Origin: an uncultured Porphyromonadaceae bacterium
GTDB taxonomy: Bacteria > Bacteroidota > Bacteroidia > Bacteroidales > Muribaculaceae
Length of the DNA stretch: 64,000 nt
Direction of reading: 5' to 3'
NCBI GenBank assembly: GCA_937989585.1
Contig: CALKRW010000048.1
Coordinates: forward strand, 124,001-188,000
Part shown: positions 17,550 to 26,067 of the stretch, one piece after another
Numbering within the stretch: the first letter of the stretch is position 1
Layout of the letters: each line of letters begins with the position of its first letter
Program-made: the position numbers and the translations under genes
The notes under the pieces: model-generated
Seen by the model: the letters and a program-made list of their open reading frames with translations, nothing else
Told to the model about the DNA's origin: nothing
Databases searched by the model: none

Positions 17550-17732
17550 TTAAAACGGTTCATCGGCAATCACACTACGGGCAGACAAAATGGCAAGCAC
17601 AACAAATACCATAAATTCCATTATGTCGTTAAAATTCAATTTCCGCCTTTGATTCTTGTCATTACTGAATCGGTTAATTATCATAAAAGTCAATCCCAGT
17701 ACACTGAGAACTAAAACTATATACTTTGTCAT
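17550..17732 (-). CDS. Putative small membrane protein (60 aa)
   Basis: ATG 17732-17730 to TAA 17552-17550 encodes 60 residues with two hydrophobic stretches, YIVLVLSVLGLTFMII near the N-terminus and IMEFMVFVVLAILSARSVI near the C-terminus, separated by a basic loop (NDKNQRRKLN). This is the pattern of a two-pass miniprotein. A -7 box (TAATTTTG, 17775-17768) lies 35 bases upstream. No family is recognised and there is no operon partner. The AT-rich setting makes a chance frame possible. Confidence 0.4.
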   Translation of the reverse strand: MTKYIVLVLSVLGLTFMIINRFSNDKNQRRKLNFNDIMEFMVFVVLAILSARSVIADEPF

Positions 17733-17767
17733 ATTGATATGGTCATTTAAGATAGATTAATCAGGGG

Positions 17768-17775
17768 CAAAATTA
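17768..17775 (-). promoter_or_regulatory. -7 box of the putative 60-aa membrane protein
   Basis: TAATTTTG on the minus strand; a TTTG lies 16 bases further upstream, a little close. Confidence 0.4.
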
Positions 17776-17854
17776 CAAAAAATATACACCACAAAAACTA
17801 TTTTTTATAATTGAAGTCTCCTACAGTTTCGAAAGATTTTAATAAGAAGTGTAA

Positions 17855-18018
17855 CGACCTTTCTCCTATCTACTCATAGGCAGACCAAAGGTCGAGGTTG
17901 CAGCAAGTCCCTGTTGAAAGTATCCGTGCTTAATGGAACTTTCAAGCCAGAAATGTCTGCTACAATTGAGTAAATCGCAAAAAGAAAGTTTCTGACCTGC
18001 GTTCGGGATTAAGGACAT
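17855..18018. other. Hairpin-rich unassigned segment
   Basis: Between the small membrane protein and the tricorn-like gene lies DNA less AT-rich than its surroundings. It holds a nested hairpin (CGACCTTT 17855-17862 with AAAGGTCG 17887-17894, enclosing CCTAT/ATAGG at 17865-17880) and a second one (TTGAAAGT 17914-17921 with ACTTTCAA 17938-17945). The minus strand also has a 50-codon frame, ATG 18018-18016 to TAG 17868-17866, beginning MSLIPNAGQK and ending TFGLPMSR. No promoter is seen for it, because the terminator of the upstream gene stands just before. It may be a structured RNA, a regulatory relic or a transposon end. Confidence 0.4.
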
Positions 18019-18025
18019 ATAATAC

Positions 18026-18064
18026 AAAAAGCGATAGCCATACGGAGAGTACGGTTATCGCTTT
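18026..18064 (-). terminator. Rho-independent terminator of the tricorn-like protease gene
   Basis: A 12-bp stem with one wobble (AAAGCGATAACC / GGCTATCGCTTT on the minus strand), the last A:T pairs continuing into TTTTTG. It lies about 60 bases after the stop. Confidence 0.8.
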
Positions 18065-18126
18065 GGGGGTACTTATTAGCACGGTTGGAACGCGGTGGGC
18101 GCCGGAGGTGGAGAGGTGGAGATGGG

Positions 18127-21100
18127 TTATTTTTTGTCGATGTCCTTGAGGAGGGATTCGACGGCGGCCTCGAGTTGAAGGTCACGGCCGAGGACTACGG
18201 TCTCGGGAGTGTTGGCGACCTTGATGTCAGGCTCGAGCTGGGAGTTCTCGAGGAAGGTGCCTTCGGCTGTGCGGTAGCCGATAACGGGGATACCGTAAAC
18301 CATCGTTGGGTCCTGCATGGTTACCCAGTTGACCGAGGTCATAGTTCCGGGGACGGGCATGCCGACAAGTTTGCCTATGCCCTGATGCTTATATACCCAG
18401 GGGGTGCCATGGGCATTGGAATAGTCTGCCTCGCACATTACCATCACGGAAGGTTTGTTCCAGCGGCGCGAGGGCATGTCGCAGGTCTCGACGCCACGGA
18501 TTTCCTGAGTGAGGTATTTCTTGCCGGTGAGGAACACCTCGACATCCTCATGAAGACGACCGCCGCCGTTCCAACGAATGTCGACCACAAGACCCTCGCG
18601 GTCGTTGTACTTGCCGAGAGCATCAGCGTAGATCTTGCGGAACGAGTCATCATCCATTGAGGAAATGTGGACATATCCCAGACGGCCATGGGAAACAGAG
18701 TCGACGTAAGCGGCACGGCCCTTGACCCAACGGTCGTACATCATGGCCGCATGACGACCGGAAGAGATGGGAACAACAACTTCCTCGACCTTCTCGCCCG
18801 AAGGAGAGGTAAAGGCTACAAGCGTCTTCTTGCCGCTGAGGTCGGTAAGTAGTGTAGTATAGTCAGCATCGGAAGTAACATTTCTGCCATTGATAGCGGT
18901 AATGACCGAGCCGGGAGTCATCTTCGAGGAAGCCTTTCCGAAGGGGCCTTTGGGGAGAACCTCGGCGACCTTTGCGCCATTGCCGGTATAGGCCATGTCG
19001 TAAAGAAGACCGAGTGAAGCAGTGCGATCGGCCTGAGATGAACCGAATGAGGAATAACGTCCGCCAGTGTGGCTGACATTTAGTTCGCCAAGGAGTTCGG
19101 AAAGCATCTCGGCATAGTCGTAGTTGTTATTGATGTGGGGAAGGAAGCGGCGGTATGATTTTGTCATGGCATCCCAGTCAACACCGTGCATATCCTTCAC
19201 ATAGAAGCGCTCGCGCTCCTCGCGGACCATCTTGTCATACATGGCCTCGCGCTCGGCAGCATGGTCAATCGTGCGTGTACCACTGTAGGTGATGGGGGTA
19301 ATCTTGTCGGTCTTGGGCGAAAGTTTGCTAAGAGAAGAACCTAACAGGAATAGGTTGTCCCCCTTCTTGTCGGAAGCGAAGGCACGTGCGCCCGAAACTT
19401 TCTGTACCATGCGGTGCTCGTCCTTGCGAAGATCGATTTTCCAGAGCTGGCGACCGTTTGGAGCGGTAGTTATATAATAGAGGTTGTCGCCTGAGATGAT
19501 GGCGTCAGACATATCGGAAGACATAGGGGTAAGTCGGACAAGACGGTCCTCTATGCCATCGAGTTCGACCTTTATGTCCTTGGAATCATCCTTTTCGGCC
19601 TCGTCCTTCTTGTCCTTTTTATCATCATCCTTCTTTTCGTCTTTCTTTGCTTTCTTCTCAAGTTCCTTCTGTAAGGCAAAATCTTCCTCGCTAAGACGGA
19701 ATTTATCGTAAGCCTCCTGATTAAGGAACATAAGCATGGCGTCGTACATAGAGCCCCATGAAGCATGGTTACGCATACCGAAGCGTTCGGAGAGGAAGAG
19801 TATAGCGTTGCCGTCCAGAACGAAACGGGGCGACTCGTCGAAGTAACCGCTGTTGGTCAGATTGGTCATGTTGCCAGACTCAACGTTCAGGAGCATTACA
19901 TCAGAGTACGGCTCATGCCTGCGGTCGACGCCTTCGAGAACAATCCATCTGGAATCAGGGCTCCATATGAAACTGAATGGACCGGAACGCTGGGGATTCG
20001 TATGCCCGTCGGTAAGGACACGCACGTTACTGCTCTTGAGATCCATCACGGCGAGTCTGTTGCGGTCGAGGATGAAAGCCATCTTCTTGCCGTCGGGAGA
20101 AATATCGGGGGCATAACGCTCATGCCCGTCAGGCTTGAACATCGGAGTCTCGGTGAAAGATGTGGCGTTCTCGAAATTAAGTTCCTCGTCGGGACGTGCG
20201 AGTTCTGCCTTATAAATATTGTAGATTCCATCGCGCTCCGAGGTATAATAAAGACACTTACCATCGGGACTCCATGCTACCATACCCTCGGTCTCGGGAG
20301 TATCGGTGACCTGTCTGGTCGTCTTGTACTCGACCGAGGTTACAAAGACGTCGCCACGCGAAACAAATGCCATGCTTTTGCCGTCGGGGGAAGGTGCGGC
20401 AGAAGAAAGACCAGAGACAGAAGTCTTCTCGACCGGCTCGGTATAGTCTGCGACAATGTCGACAGCGACTTTTGCGGGTTTGCTACCCGGAGTCATGGTA
20501 TAGATCTCACCGTCGTAGCCGAATGCGAGCGTGCCGTTGTCCGAACGCGAGAGGAAACGAACGGGATGAGTCTTGAAAGAGGTTATCTGCCTAGCGTCCG
20601 AAGGATTCGTCAGAGACGCCTCGTAAACGTTTATAGACTTGCCGGGAAGACGCTCACTGAGGAAATAGAACCTGTCTCCGGCAAATACAGGGTTGCGGTC
20701 CTCGCCCGGACGGTCAGTCAGGTTACGATGCTTTTTAGTTTTCGCATCATACAGCCATATATCACGTGTCACCGAAGAAGTGTGATGCTTGCGCCATTCG
20801 TCCTCGAAGCCTTTCAGGTCCTGATAGAGGAACGAGCCGTCCTTGCCGGTATAACTGATCATCTGGGCCGGAGTGGCAAGAATCTGCCGTGGAGCACCAC
20901 CACCGGCAGGCACTTCATAAACCTGGGTCATACGTCCCGTGGGGAAAATCGCAGACGAAACGGGAGCCTGGATCGCAGCGGAATAAACCACTTTCTTACC
21001 GTCGGGAGTAAACGCCTGAGGAATCTCGGAAGCCGAGTTCGCGGTGAGCCTAAGCGGTGTCCCGCCGGCCGCGTCGACAACGAAAACATCAAAGTTGCCG

Positions 21101-21354
21101 TGGCGGTCAGAAGCAAATGCAATCTGCCTGCTGTCAGGACTCCAGACAGGAGTCGATTCGTAATTGTCGGTTGCCGTGAGGCGGCTTGCCTTGCCGCCTT
21201 CGGAAGGCACGGTCCATATATCGCCCTTGTAAGTGAAGGCAATTGTCCTGCCGTCGGGTGAAATCCGGACGTCACGCATCCAAAGAGGGGTCGCCGCAGT
21301 CGCGGCCAAAGGTGCCGCGGCAAGCGCGAAGACTAAAAACTTATATTTTTTCAT
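18127..21354 (-). CDS. Tricorn-like S41 family peptidase with beta-propeller and PDZ domains
   Basis: A 1075-residue exported protein. The start at ATG 21354-21352 places a signal peptide (KFLVFALAAAPLAATAA) at the N-terminus. Next come WD40/TolB-like propeller repeats with SPDG-type turns (RISPDGRTIAF, WSPDSRQIAF, WSPDGKCLYY), a Lys/Asp-rich spacer near 570-600, a PDZ-like region (GSVITAINGRNV) and the S41 core. The core contains VVDIRWNGGGRL and the nucleophile segment DYSNAHGTPWVYK. This order matches tricorn core protease homologues common in Bacteroidetes, which probably degrade peptides in the periplasm. The Lys/Asp spacer is low-complexity and suits a flexible linker. Confidence 0.9.
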   Translation of the reverse strand: MKKYKFLVFALAAAPLAATAATPLWMRDVRISPDGRTIAFTYKGDIWTVPSEGGKASRLTATDNYESTPVWSPDSRQIAFASDRHGNFDVFVVDAAGGTPLRLTANSASEIPQAFTPDGKKVVYSAAIQAPVSSAIFPTGRMTQVYEVPAGGGAPRQILATPAQMISYTGKDGSFLYQDLKGFEDEWRKHHTSSVTRDIWLYDAKTKKHRNLTDRPGEDRNPVFAGDRFYFLSERLPGKSINVYEASLTNPSDARQITSFKTHPVRFLSRSDNGTLAFGYDGEIYTMTPGSKPAKVAVDIVADYTEPVEKTSVSGLSSAAPSPDGKSMAFVSRGDVFVTSVEYKTTRQVTDTPETEGMVAWSPDGKCLYYTSERDGIYNIYKAELARPDEELNFENATSFTETPMFKPDGHERYAPDISPDGKKMAFILDRNRLAVMDLKSSNVRVLTDGHTNPQRSGPFSFIWSPDSRWIVLEGVDRRHEPYSDVMLLNVESGNMTNLTNSGYFDESPRFVLDGNAILFLSERFGMRNHASWGSMYDAMLMFLNQEAYDKFRLSEEDFALQKELEKKAKKDEKKDDDKKDKKDEAEKDDSKDIKVELDGIEDRLVRLTPMSSDMSDAIISGDNLYYITTAPNGRQLWKIDLRKDEHRMVQKVSGARAFASDKKGDNLFLLGSSLSKLSPKTDKITPITYSGTRTIDHAAEREAMYDKMVREERERFYVKDMHGVDWDAMTKSYRRFLPHINNNYDYAEMLSELLGELNVSHTGGRYSSFGSSQADRTASLGLLYDMAYTGNGAKVAEVLPKGPFGKASSKMTPGSVITAINGRNVTSDADYTTLLTDLSGKKTLVAFTSPSGEKVEEVVVPISSGRHAAMMYDRWVKGRAAYVDSVSHGRLGYVHISSMDDDSFRKIYADALGKYNDREGLVVDIRWNGGGRLHEDVEVFLTGKKYLTQEIRGVETCDMPSRRWNKPSVMVMCEADYSNAHGTPWVYKHQGIGKLVGMPVPGTMTSVNWVTMQDPTMVYGIPVIGYRTAEGTFLENSQLEPDIKVANTPETVVLGRDLQLEAAVESLLKDIDKK

Positions 21355-21396
21355 TTGCGAAAAAGTGAAAAATGAGAGGTTTGTATAGTTATGCAA

Positions 21397-21404
21397 CAAA
21401 GGTA
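21397..21404 (-). promoter_or_regulatory. -7 box of the tricorn-like gene
   Basis: TACCTTTG on the minus strand, 42 bases before the ATG. It is divergent from and close to the glycosyltransferase promoter. Confidence 0.55.
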
Positions 21405-21414
21405 CGCAATAAAT

Positions 21415-21446
21415 TTTGAAAATATTGGCCGGATTTGTTATATTTG
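21415..21446 (+). promoter_or_regulatory. Promoter of the GT2-DUF4286-ruvC operon
   Basis: TTTG (21415-21418), 20 bases, TATATTTG (21439-21446): an exact consensus. The transcript would start near 21453, so the glycosyltransferase cannot begin at the open frame's earlier codons. Confidence 0.8.
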
Positions 21447-21510
21447 CAAAACAAAAGCGCCCTGTTGCGGGCCTTTTATGCTTTTTTTGCAAACAACCAA
21501 GCAAGCCTCA

Positions 21511-22272
21511 ATGCCGATGACCCAACCGAAACGTCCGCTTTTCTCAATCATCACCGTGACGTATAACGCCGCCGACACCATCGAGCCGACAATGCGTTCC
21601 GTAGCCTCACAGACATGCACCTCGTACGAACACATAATCATGGACGGGGTCTCGAAGGACGACACCCTGAAAATTGCCAAAGACCTGTCAACCGGGCGCA
21701 CACGCATATTCTCCTCCAAGGACCGCGGTCTTTACGACGCCATGAACAAGGCAATCGGAGAAGCCAGAGGCGAATACCTGATATTCCTCAACGCCGGCGA
21801 CTCGTTCCATGCCAGCGGCACACTCGACATACTCGCCCGGGCTGCATTCGACCACGATTTTCCGGGAGTGATATACGGACAGACCGAACTCGTGGACGCA
21901 CAACGCAACTATGTTGGCGAACGACATCTTACCGCTCCCGAAAAACTGACGCTCGACTCATTCAAACAGGGGATGCTCGTGTGTCACCAGGCATTCACGG
22001 TGCTCAGACGAATAGCCCCGCTTTACGACCTGCGATGGCGCTTTTCGGCCGACTACGAGTGGTGCATACGGTGCCTGCAACATTCCCGCCAGAACATATA
22101 TGTCGGCTGTACAACTATAGACTATCTCAGCGAAGGCATGACAACACGCAACCGCCGGGCGTCGCTCAAGGAGCGTTTCAAGATAATGGCCCACTATTAC
22201 GGCCTGCTACCCACCCTTTTCCGTCATGCAGGCTTCTTCGCGAGAGACCTCAAACGTAAACTAAAGAAATAA
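21511..22272 (+). CDS. Family 2 glycosyltransferase
   Basis: A 253-residue GT-A fold enzyme. Near the N-terminus are FSIITVTYNAADTIEPTMRS and HIIMDGVSKDDT (nucleotide-binding Asp), then the DRGLYDAMNKAI segment and LIFLNAGD in place of the usual DxD. It most resembles WcaA-like transferases that add a sugar to surface polysaccharide; donor and acceptor are unknown. ATG 21511 or 21517 are both possible starts; earlier in-frame codons lie upstream of or inside the promoter region. The stop overlaps the next start (TAATG). No membrane segment is seen. Confidence 0.85.
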   Translation: MPMTQPKRPLFSIITVTYNAADTIEPTMRSVASQTCTSYEHIIMDGVSKDDTLKIAKDLSTGRTRIFSSKDRGLYDAMNKAIGEARGEYLIFLNAGDSFHASGTLDILARAAFDHDFPGVIYGQTELVDAQRNYVGERHLTAPEKLTLDSFKQGMLVCHQAFTVLRRIAPLYDLRWRFSADYEWCIRCLQHSRQNIYVGCTTIDYLSEGMTTRNRRASLKERFKIMAHYYGLLPTLFRHAGFFARDLKRKLKK

Positions 22273-22577
22273 TGTACATACTAAACACAACATTTGCTGT
22301 ACACAAGTCCGTGAGAAGTGAATTTCTGACATGGATCCGCAAAACATATATCCCGTCAGCCGAATCAACCGGTTTCCTCACAAAGCCGCAACTGACACGA
22401 GTAATCGGCTCCGAAGACCCTGATTCATCTAGTTACGCACTCCAGTTCTCGTCGCCTAAACTTCGCGAGGCAGTACGCTGGCACGACGAGACAGCGGTTC
22501 TTCTGCGCGACGACATGGCGGTACGATTCGGAAAGAAAGTTCTATTTTTCACTACATATCTTGAGGTAATCGAATAA
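22272..22577 (+). CDS. DUF4286 family protein
   Basis: A 101-residue protein of the Bacteroidetes DUF4286 family, whose role is not established. The family pattern is clear: YILNTTFAVHKSVRSEFLTWIRKTY at the start, SYALQFSS in the middle and a closing VLFFTTYLEVI. The ATG overlaps the preceding stop by one base and ruvC begins 4 bases after its own stop, so the three genes form a tight operon. Small and cytoplasmic, possibly a ferredoxin-like alpha/beta fold. Confidence 0.85.
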   Translation: MYILNTTFAVHKSVRSEFLTWIRKTYIPSAESTGFLTKPQLTRVIGSEDPDSSSYALQFSSPKLREAVRWHDETAVLLRDDMAVRFGKKVLFFTTYLEVIE

Positions 22578-22581
22578 GAGC

Positions 22582-23196
22582 ATGACTATAAACAAGTCCG
22601 TCGACAGCCATACCAATCCTGACACAGTTCCGGTGCGCGAATGGGACAAGGTCATCATCGGCATTGACCCCGGCACCAACGTTATGGGCTACGGCATACT
22701 CGGCGTCAAAGGGAAAAATCCACGGCTGATAGCGCTCGGAGTCATACGACTGTCAAAATTCGAGGACCATTACATGCGGCTACACCGAATCTACGAGCGA
22801 GTCCTCGGCCTGGTCGAGCAATATCTGCCGGACGAGATGTCAATCGAAGCCCCGTTCTTCGGCAAAAACGTCCAGTCCATGCTCAAACTCGGCCGCGCCC
22901 AGGGTGTAGCCATGGCCGCGGCACTGTCACGTCAGGTCCCCATAACCGAATACGAGCCACGAAAAATCAAGCAGGCCATTACGGGGAACGGCGCATCTTC
23001 CAAAGACCAGGTCAAGGAGATGCTTCGCCGGATACTCGCAATCGACCAGTCGGCCCTTGACCTCGAACTCGACGCCACCGATGCACTTGCCGCAGCACTG
23101 TGTCACTTCTATGAATCGACGCGTCCCATAAAGATTTCCGGCTCGTCGTCATGGAAGGATTTCATTGCCAGGCATCCCGAGAGAGTCAGGCAATAA
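22582..23196 (+). CDS. ruvC: Holliday junction endonuclease RuvC
   Basis: RuvC resolves Holliday junctions made by homologous recombination. The 204-residue protein has the RNase H-like core with the first catalytic Asp in IIGIDPGTNVMGYGI, the catalytic Glu in MSIEAPFFGKN, and the C-terminal acidic pair in LELDATDALAAALCH. It has an extra N-terminal 20 residues and a C-terminal extension past the minimal 160-residue enzyme, common in Bacteroidetes. Third gene of the GT2-DUF4286-ruvC operon. Confidence 0.95.
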   Translation: MTINKSVDSHTNPDTVPVREWDKVIIGIDPGTNVMGYGILGVKGKNPRLIALGVIRLSKFEDHYMRLHRIYERVLGLVEQYLPDEMSIEAPFFGKNVQSMLKLGRAQGVAMAAALSRQVPITEYEPRKIKQAITGNGASSKDQVKEMLRRILAIDQSALDLELDATDALAAALCHFYESTRPIKISGSSSWKDFIARHPERVRQ

Positions 23197-23205
23197 GCAA
23201 TAAAA

Positions 23206-23236
23206 ATCCCGCGCCGGAAACGTTACGGCGCGGGAT
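23206..23236. terminator. Bidirectional terminator between ruvC and feoB
   Basis: A 10-bp GC-rich stem (ATCCCGCGCC / GGCGCGGGAT) with an 11-base loop between convergent genes. Minus-strand RNA continues into TTTTTA and plus-strand RNA into AAGTTTTTA. Confidence 0.9.
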
Positions 23237-23245
23237 AAGTTTTTA

Positions 23246-25741
23246 TCAGAACAGCAGCGCGACACGATAGACAATCAACGCCGCAATCCATGCCACAGCA
23301 GTGTTGTACACGATGGAGAACAATCCATAACGCCAGGAGCCTGTCTCACGGATAATAGCGACAATCGTTGCCATGCATGGGCAGTAAAGCAGTATGAAAA
23401 CCATGAATGCAAAAGCCGAAGCGTAATCCCATTCCGGCAGACCTGTCACAGGATCCCTGGCCTGAACCATACGCTCGCCAAGTGAAGCCTCGCTGGCTGC
23501 CTCATCGCCTGTATAAAGCACACCAAGAGTCGAGACAACAATCTCTTTTGCAGGAACACCCGCAAGAGCGGCAACGGTTGCACGCCAATGGAATCCAAGC
23601 GGCTCCATAATCGGATTTATAGCCTTACCGGCCATTTCGAGGAATGAATCATGCTGAGGATCGATTCCGGCAGCCTGCGACGCATCTGCCACAGATGTGT
23701 CGGTCATGGCATCGCTTTCGGCCACGCCTACATTGCCCGGAACATTACCCTCCGTCTGCCCGGCGTGCAAAGTATCGACAACAGGTGCTTCAGCCGGCCT
23801 TTCATGACGTGGGAAATAGTTCAACGCCCATACTATGACAGAAGCGAAAAGGATTATACCGCCCATCTTCTTGAGATACTGTACCCCCTTGGCCCAGGTG
23901 TGTCGCAAAGATGTCCGGACCGAAGGAATCCTGTAAGGCGGAAGTTCCATGACAAACGGAGTCTCGTCCTTCTTGAAATAGAACTTACGCAACAATTTGG
24001 CCGTAACGAAGGCCACGGCAATCCCAAGACAGTAAAGCCCCATAAATACCAGAGCGCCATGCTCCGGGAAGAAAGTACCTATAAGAAGCACATAGACGGG
24101 CAGTCGTGCCGAACACGACATAAAGGGATTGATCAATATGGTAATCAGGCGAGATGAACGCGACTCGATCGAACGCGAGGCAAGGATAGCGGGGACATTG
24201 CATCCGAAGCCCATCACCAACGGGATAAACGACTTGCCATGAATGCCAAGACGGTGCATCACCTTGTCCATAATAAAAGCAGCCCGGGCCATGTATCCGG
24301 AATCCTCCATAAAGGAAATACAGTAGTACAGAATCAGTATATTCGGCAAAAAAACGATCACTCCGCCGACTCCGCCGATTATACCATCCGCAACAAGGTC
24401 CTTGACCGGACCTTCGGGCATTATGCGGTGACAAAGTTCCGAAAGCCATGAGACACCAGACTCAATCCACTCCATCGGGTACGAGCCCAAGGCAAACGTG
24501 AGCCAGAACACAAATAACATCACGGCGAAGAACAACGGAAAGCCGAAAAGTTTGTTTGTGACAAAAGAGTCGATTATTCCGGTAGTGTCATTGGCGGCCT
24601 TCACATGGCCCGTAAGGGTCTCGGAAAGCGCACCAGCGATAAAGCCGTATTTCTCGCCAGCGATCATCGAGCCAATATCCTCTCCGACATCGTGCTCAAG
24701 CTTCACGACAAGACGGTCACGCATTTCAATGACCTCATGACCATGGGACGTAGAGGCAACAATATCCTCAGTCTCCTTATCTTCCTCAAGCAACTTGATG
24801 GCTATGTAACGCGGAGAGAAGTGGTATCCGGTCTCGCCATACTCCTTCAATGCGTTCTTAATCTGCTGGACGGCATTCTCGAGTTCGGCAGTAAACCGGA
24901 CATGAACATGGCGCGAGGCCTCGTGCCTGTCCTCGTAAACGGCAACCAGCGTGTCAAGTAATTCATTGAGTCCGGTGCCATCCTTTGATACAGTCGGTAC
25001 AATGGGGACGCCAATCATCTCGCCAAGAGTCTTGTAGTCCAGATGTGCATTAGACTCCTCCAGTTCGTCGTACATGTTAAGAGCGATAACCGTTGGTCGC
25101 CCCATGTCAATGAGTTCGGTAGTCAGATAAAGATTTCGCTCGAGATTGGACGAATCTACTACGTTAAGAATGATGTCAGGGGTCTGGTCGCGGAGAAATT
25201 TTCTAACGAAACGCTCTTCCGGAGAATATGCGGCAAGAGAATATGTACCCGGCAGGTCAGTGACGTTGATGGTGTACTGATGATGCCTCAGCGTTCCGGA
25301 CTTGGCATCAACAGTCACTCCGCTATAATTGCCGACGTGCTCATGACTGCCACAAAGACGATTGAAAAGTGAAGTCTTTCCACAATTGGGATTACCGACC
25401 AGAGCAATATTAATTACGGTAGACGGCCACGGACGATTCTTTACCTGTACCTCTGACGGATCACCAAGTCCTGTATCCGGCTTTCGGGCAAGTACAGGAA
25501 CTCCCTGACTCTCCTCGTCAGAAGGTACCACCTCAATCATAGCAGCCTCTGCGCGACGCAACGAGACCTCATAGCCCATTATTGAATATTTGACAGGGTC
25601 TTTAAGCGGGGCGGCAAGCACCACCTCAACACGACGTCCCTTGACGAAGCCCATCTCAATCACGCGCTTGCGAAACGCTCCATGTCCAAGAATCTTGACA
25701 ACGACTCCGGATTGGCCGGTCTTCAAATCACTAAGTCTCAT
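23246..25741 (-). CDS. feoB: FeoA-FeoB fusion, ferrous iron transporter
   Basis: An 831-residue inner-membrane Fe(II) importer. Residues 1-72 are a complete FeoA SH3-like domain (MRLSDLKTGQSGVVVKILG ... VEVVLAAPLKDPV). The G domain follows, with G1 GNPNCGKTS at 116-124 and G3 DLPGTYSL near 163-170. The transport core has paired Gate motifs, including IPLVMGFGCNVPAILASR and GVPAKEIVVSTLG. A polar, acidic insertion of about 60 residues (HERPAEAPVVDTLHAGQT onward) sits between two membrane segments. The fusion is a known Bacteroidetes arrangement. No separate feoA or feoC is present. Confidence 0.95.
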   Translation of the reverse strand: MRLSDLKTGQSGVVVKILGHGAFRKRVIEMGFVKGRRVEVVLAAPLKDPVKYSIMGYEVSLRRAEAAMIEVVPSDEESQGVPVLARKPDTGLGDPSEVQVKNRPWPSTVINIALVGNPNCGKTSLFNRLCGSHEHVGNYSGVTVDAKSGTLRHHQYTINVTDLPGTYSLAAYSPEERFVRKFLRDQTPDIILNVVDSSNLERNLYLTTELIDMGRPTVIALNMYDELEESNAHLDYKTLGEMIGVPIVPTVSKDGTGLNELLDTLVAVYEDRHEASRHVHVRFTAELENAVQQIKNALKEYGETGYHFSPRYIAIKLLEEDKETEDIVASTSHGHEVIEMRDRLVVKLEHDVGEDIGSMIAGEKYGFIAGALSETLTGHVKAANDTTGIIDSFVTNKLFGFPLFFAVMLFVFWLTFALGSYPMEWIESGVSWLSELCHRIMPEGPVKDLVADGIIGGVGGVIVFLPNILILYYCISFMEDSGYMARAAFIMDKVMHRLGIHGKSFIPLVMGFGCNVPAILASRSIESRSSRLITILINPFMSCSARLPVYVLLIGTFFPEHGALVFMGLYCLGIAVAFVTAKLLRKFYFKKDETPFVMELPPYRIPSVRTSLRHTWAKGVQYLKKMGGIILFASVIVWALNYFPRHERPAEAPVVDTLHAGQTEGNVPGNVGVAESDAMTDTSVADASQAAGIDPQHDSFLEMAGKAINPIMEPLGFHWRATVAALAGVPAKEIVVSTLGVLYTGDEAASEASLGERMVQARDPVTGLPEWDYASAFAFMVFILLYCPCMATIVAIIRETGSWRYGLFSIVYNTAVAWIAALIVYRVALLF

Positions 25742-26067
25742 TTCTCTTTCTCAGCATCAAAATTAGCAAACACAGCGGTTAATCAACCCTTGAAAATCAG
25801 TTTACCGTAAAAAATAAACTCCTGTAAATTTTGCGAGCCGTCTAAACCACCTGCATTACGAAAGTGGTGCAAATTTCGTAAATATTATTCAAAGAAGCAT
25901 CATTATTTACAATCATTCTAAACAAGAAAACCTAATTTAGAATCACCTGTCTCCTAAGCAGGCGAACCCCTCTTGCTGACATTACAAAAACAAGTGAAGC
26001 AGTGACGACCGGGATATCGTTACCACTTCACATTAATTACACCTATGCGTATAGACTAAGGAGAGTA
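25742..26067. other. Spacer with a feoB promoter box, two small hairpins and a terminator
   Basis: No gene is seen. From left to right: the feoB -7 box TAATTTTG (25765-25758, minus) with a GTTG 18 bases upstream; an inverted repeat ATTCTAAA/TTTAGAAT (25915-25943); an anticodon-arm-like hairpin CCTGT-CTCCTAA-GCAGG (25946-25962); and the terminator of the beta-barrel gene (25986-26031). No iron-repressor operator can be called with confidence. Confidence 0.55.
25986..26031 (-). terminator. Terminator of the small beta-barrel gene
   Basis: A 15-base stem with wobbles and one mismatch (25994-26008 with 26017-26031), 8-base loop, followed on the minus strand by TTGTTTTTG. Confidence 0.8.

Noticed and set aside
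19765..21261. A 498-codon open frame on the plus strand
   Set aside because: It lies entirely antisense to the tricorn-like protease gene, has no recognisable motif, and follows from the GC-rich codon bias of that gene.
25946..25962. A tRNA-Arg(CCU)-like anticodon arm
   Set aside because: No D-arm, T-arm or acceptor stem can be drawn around it, so it is not called as a tRNA.
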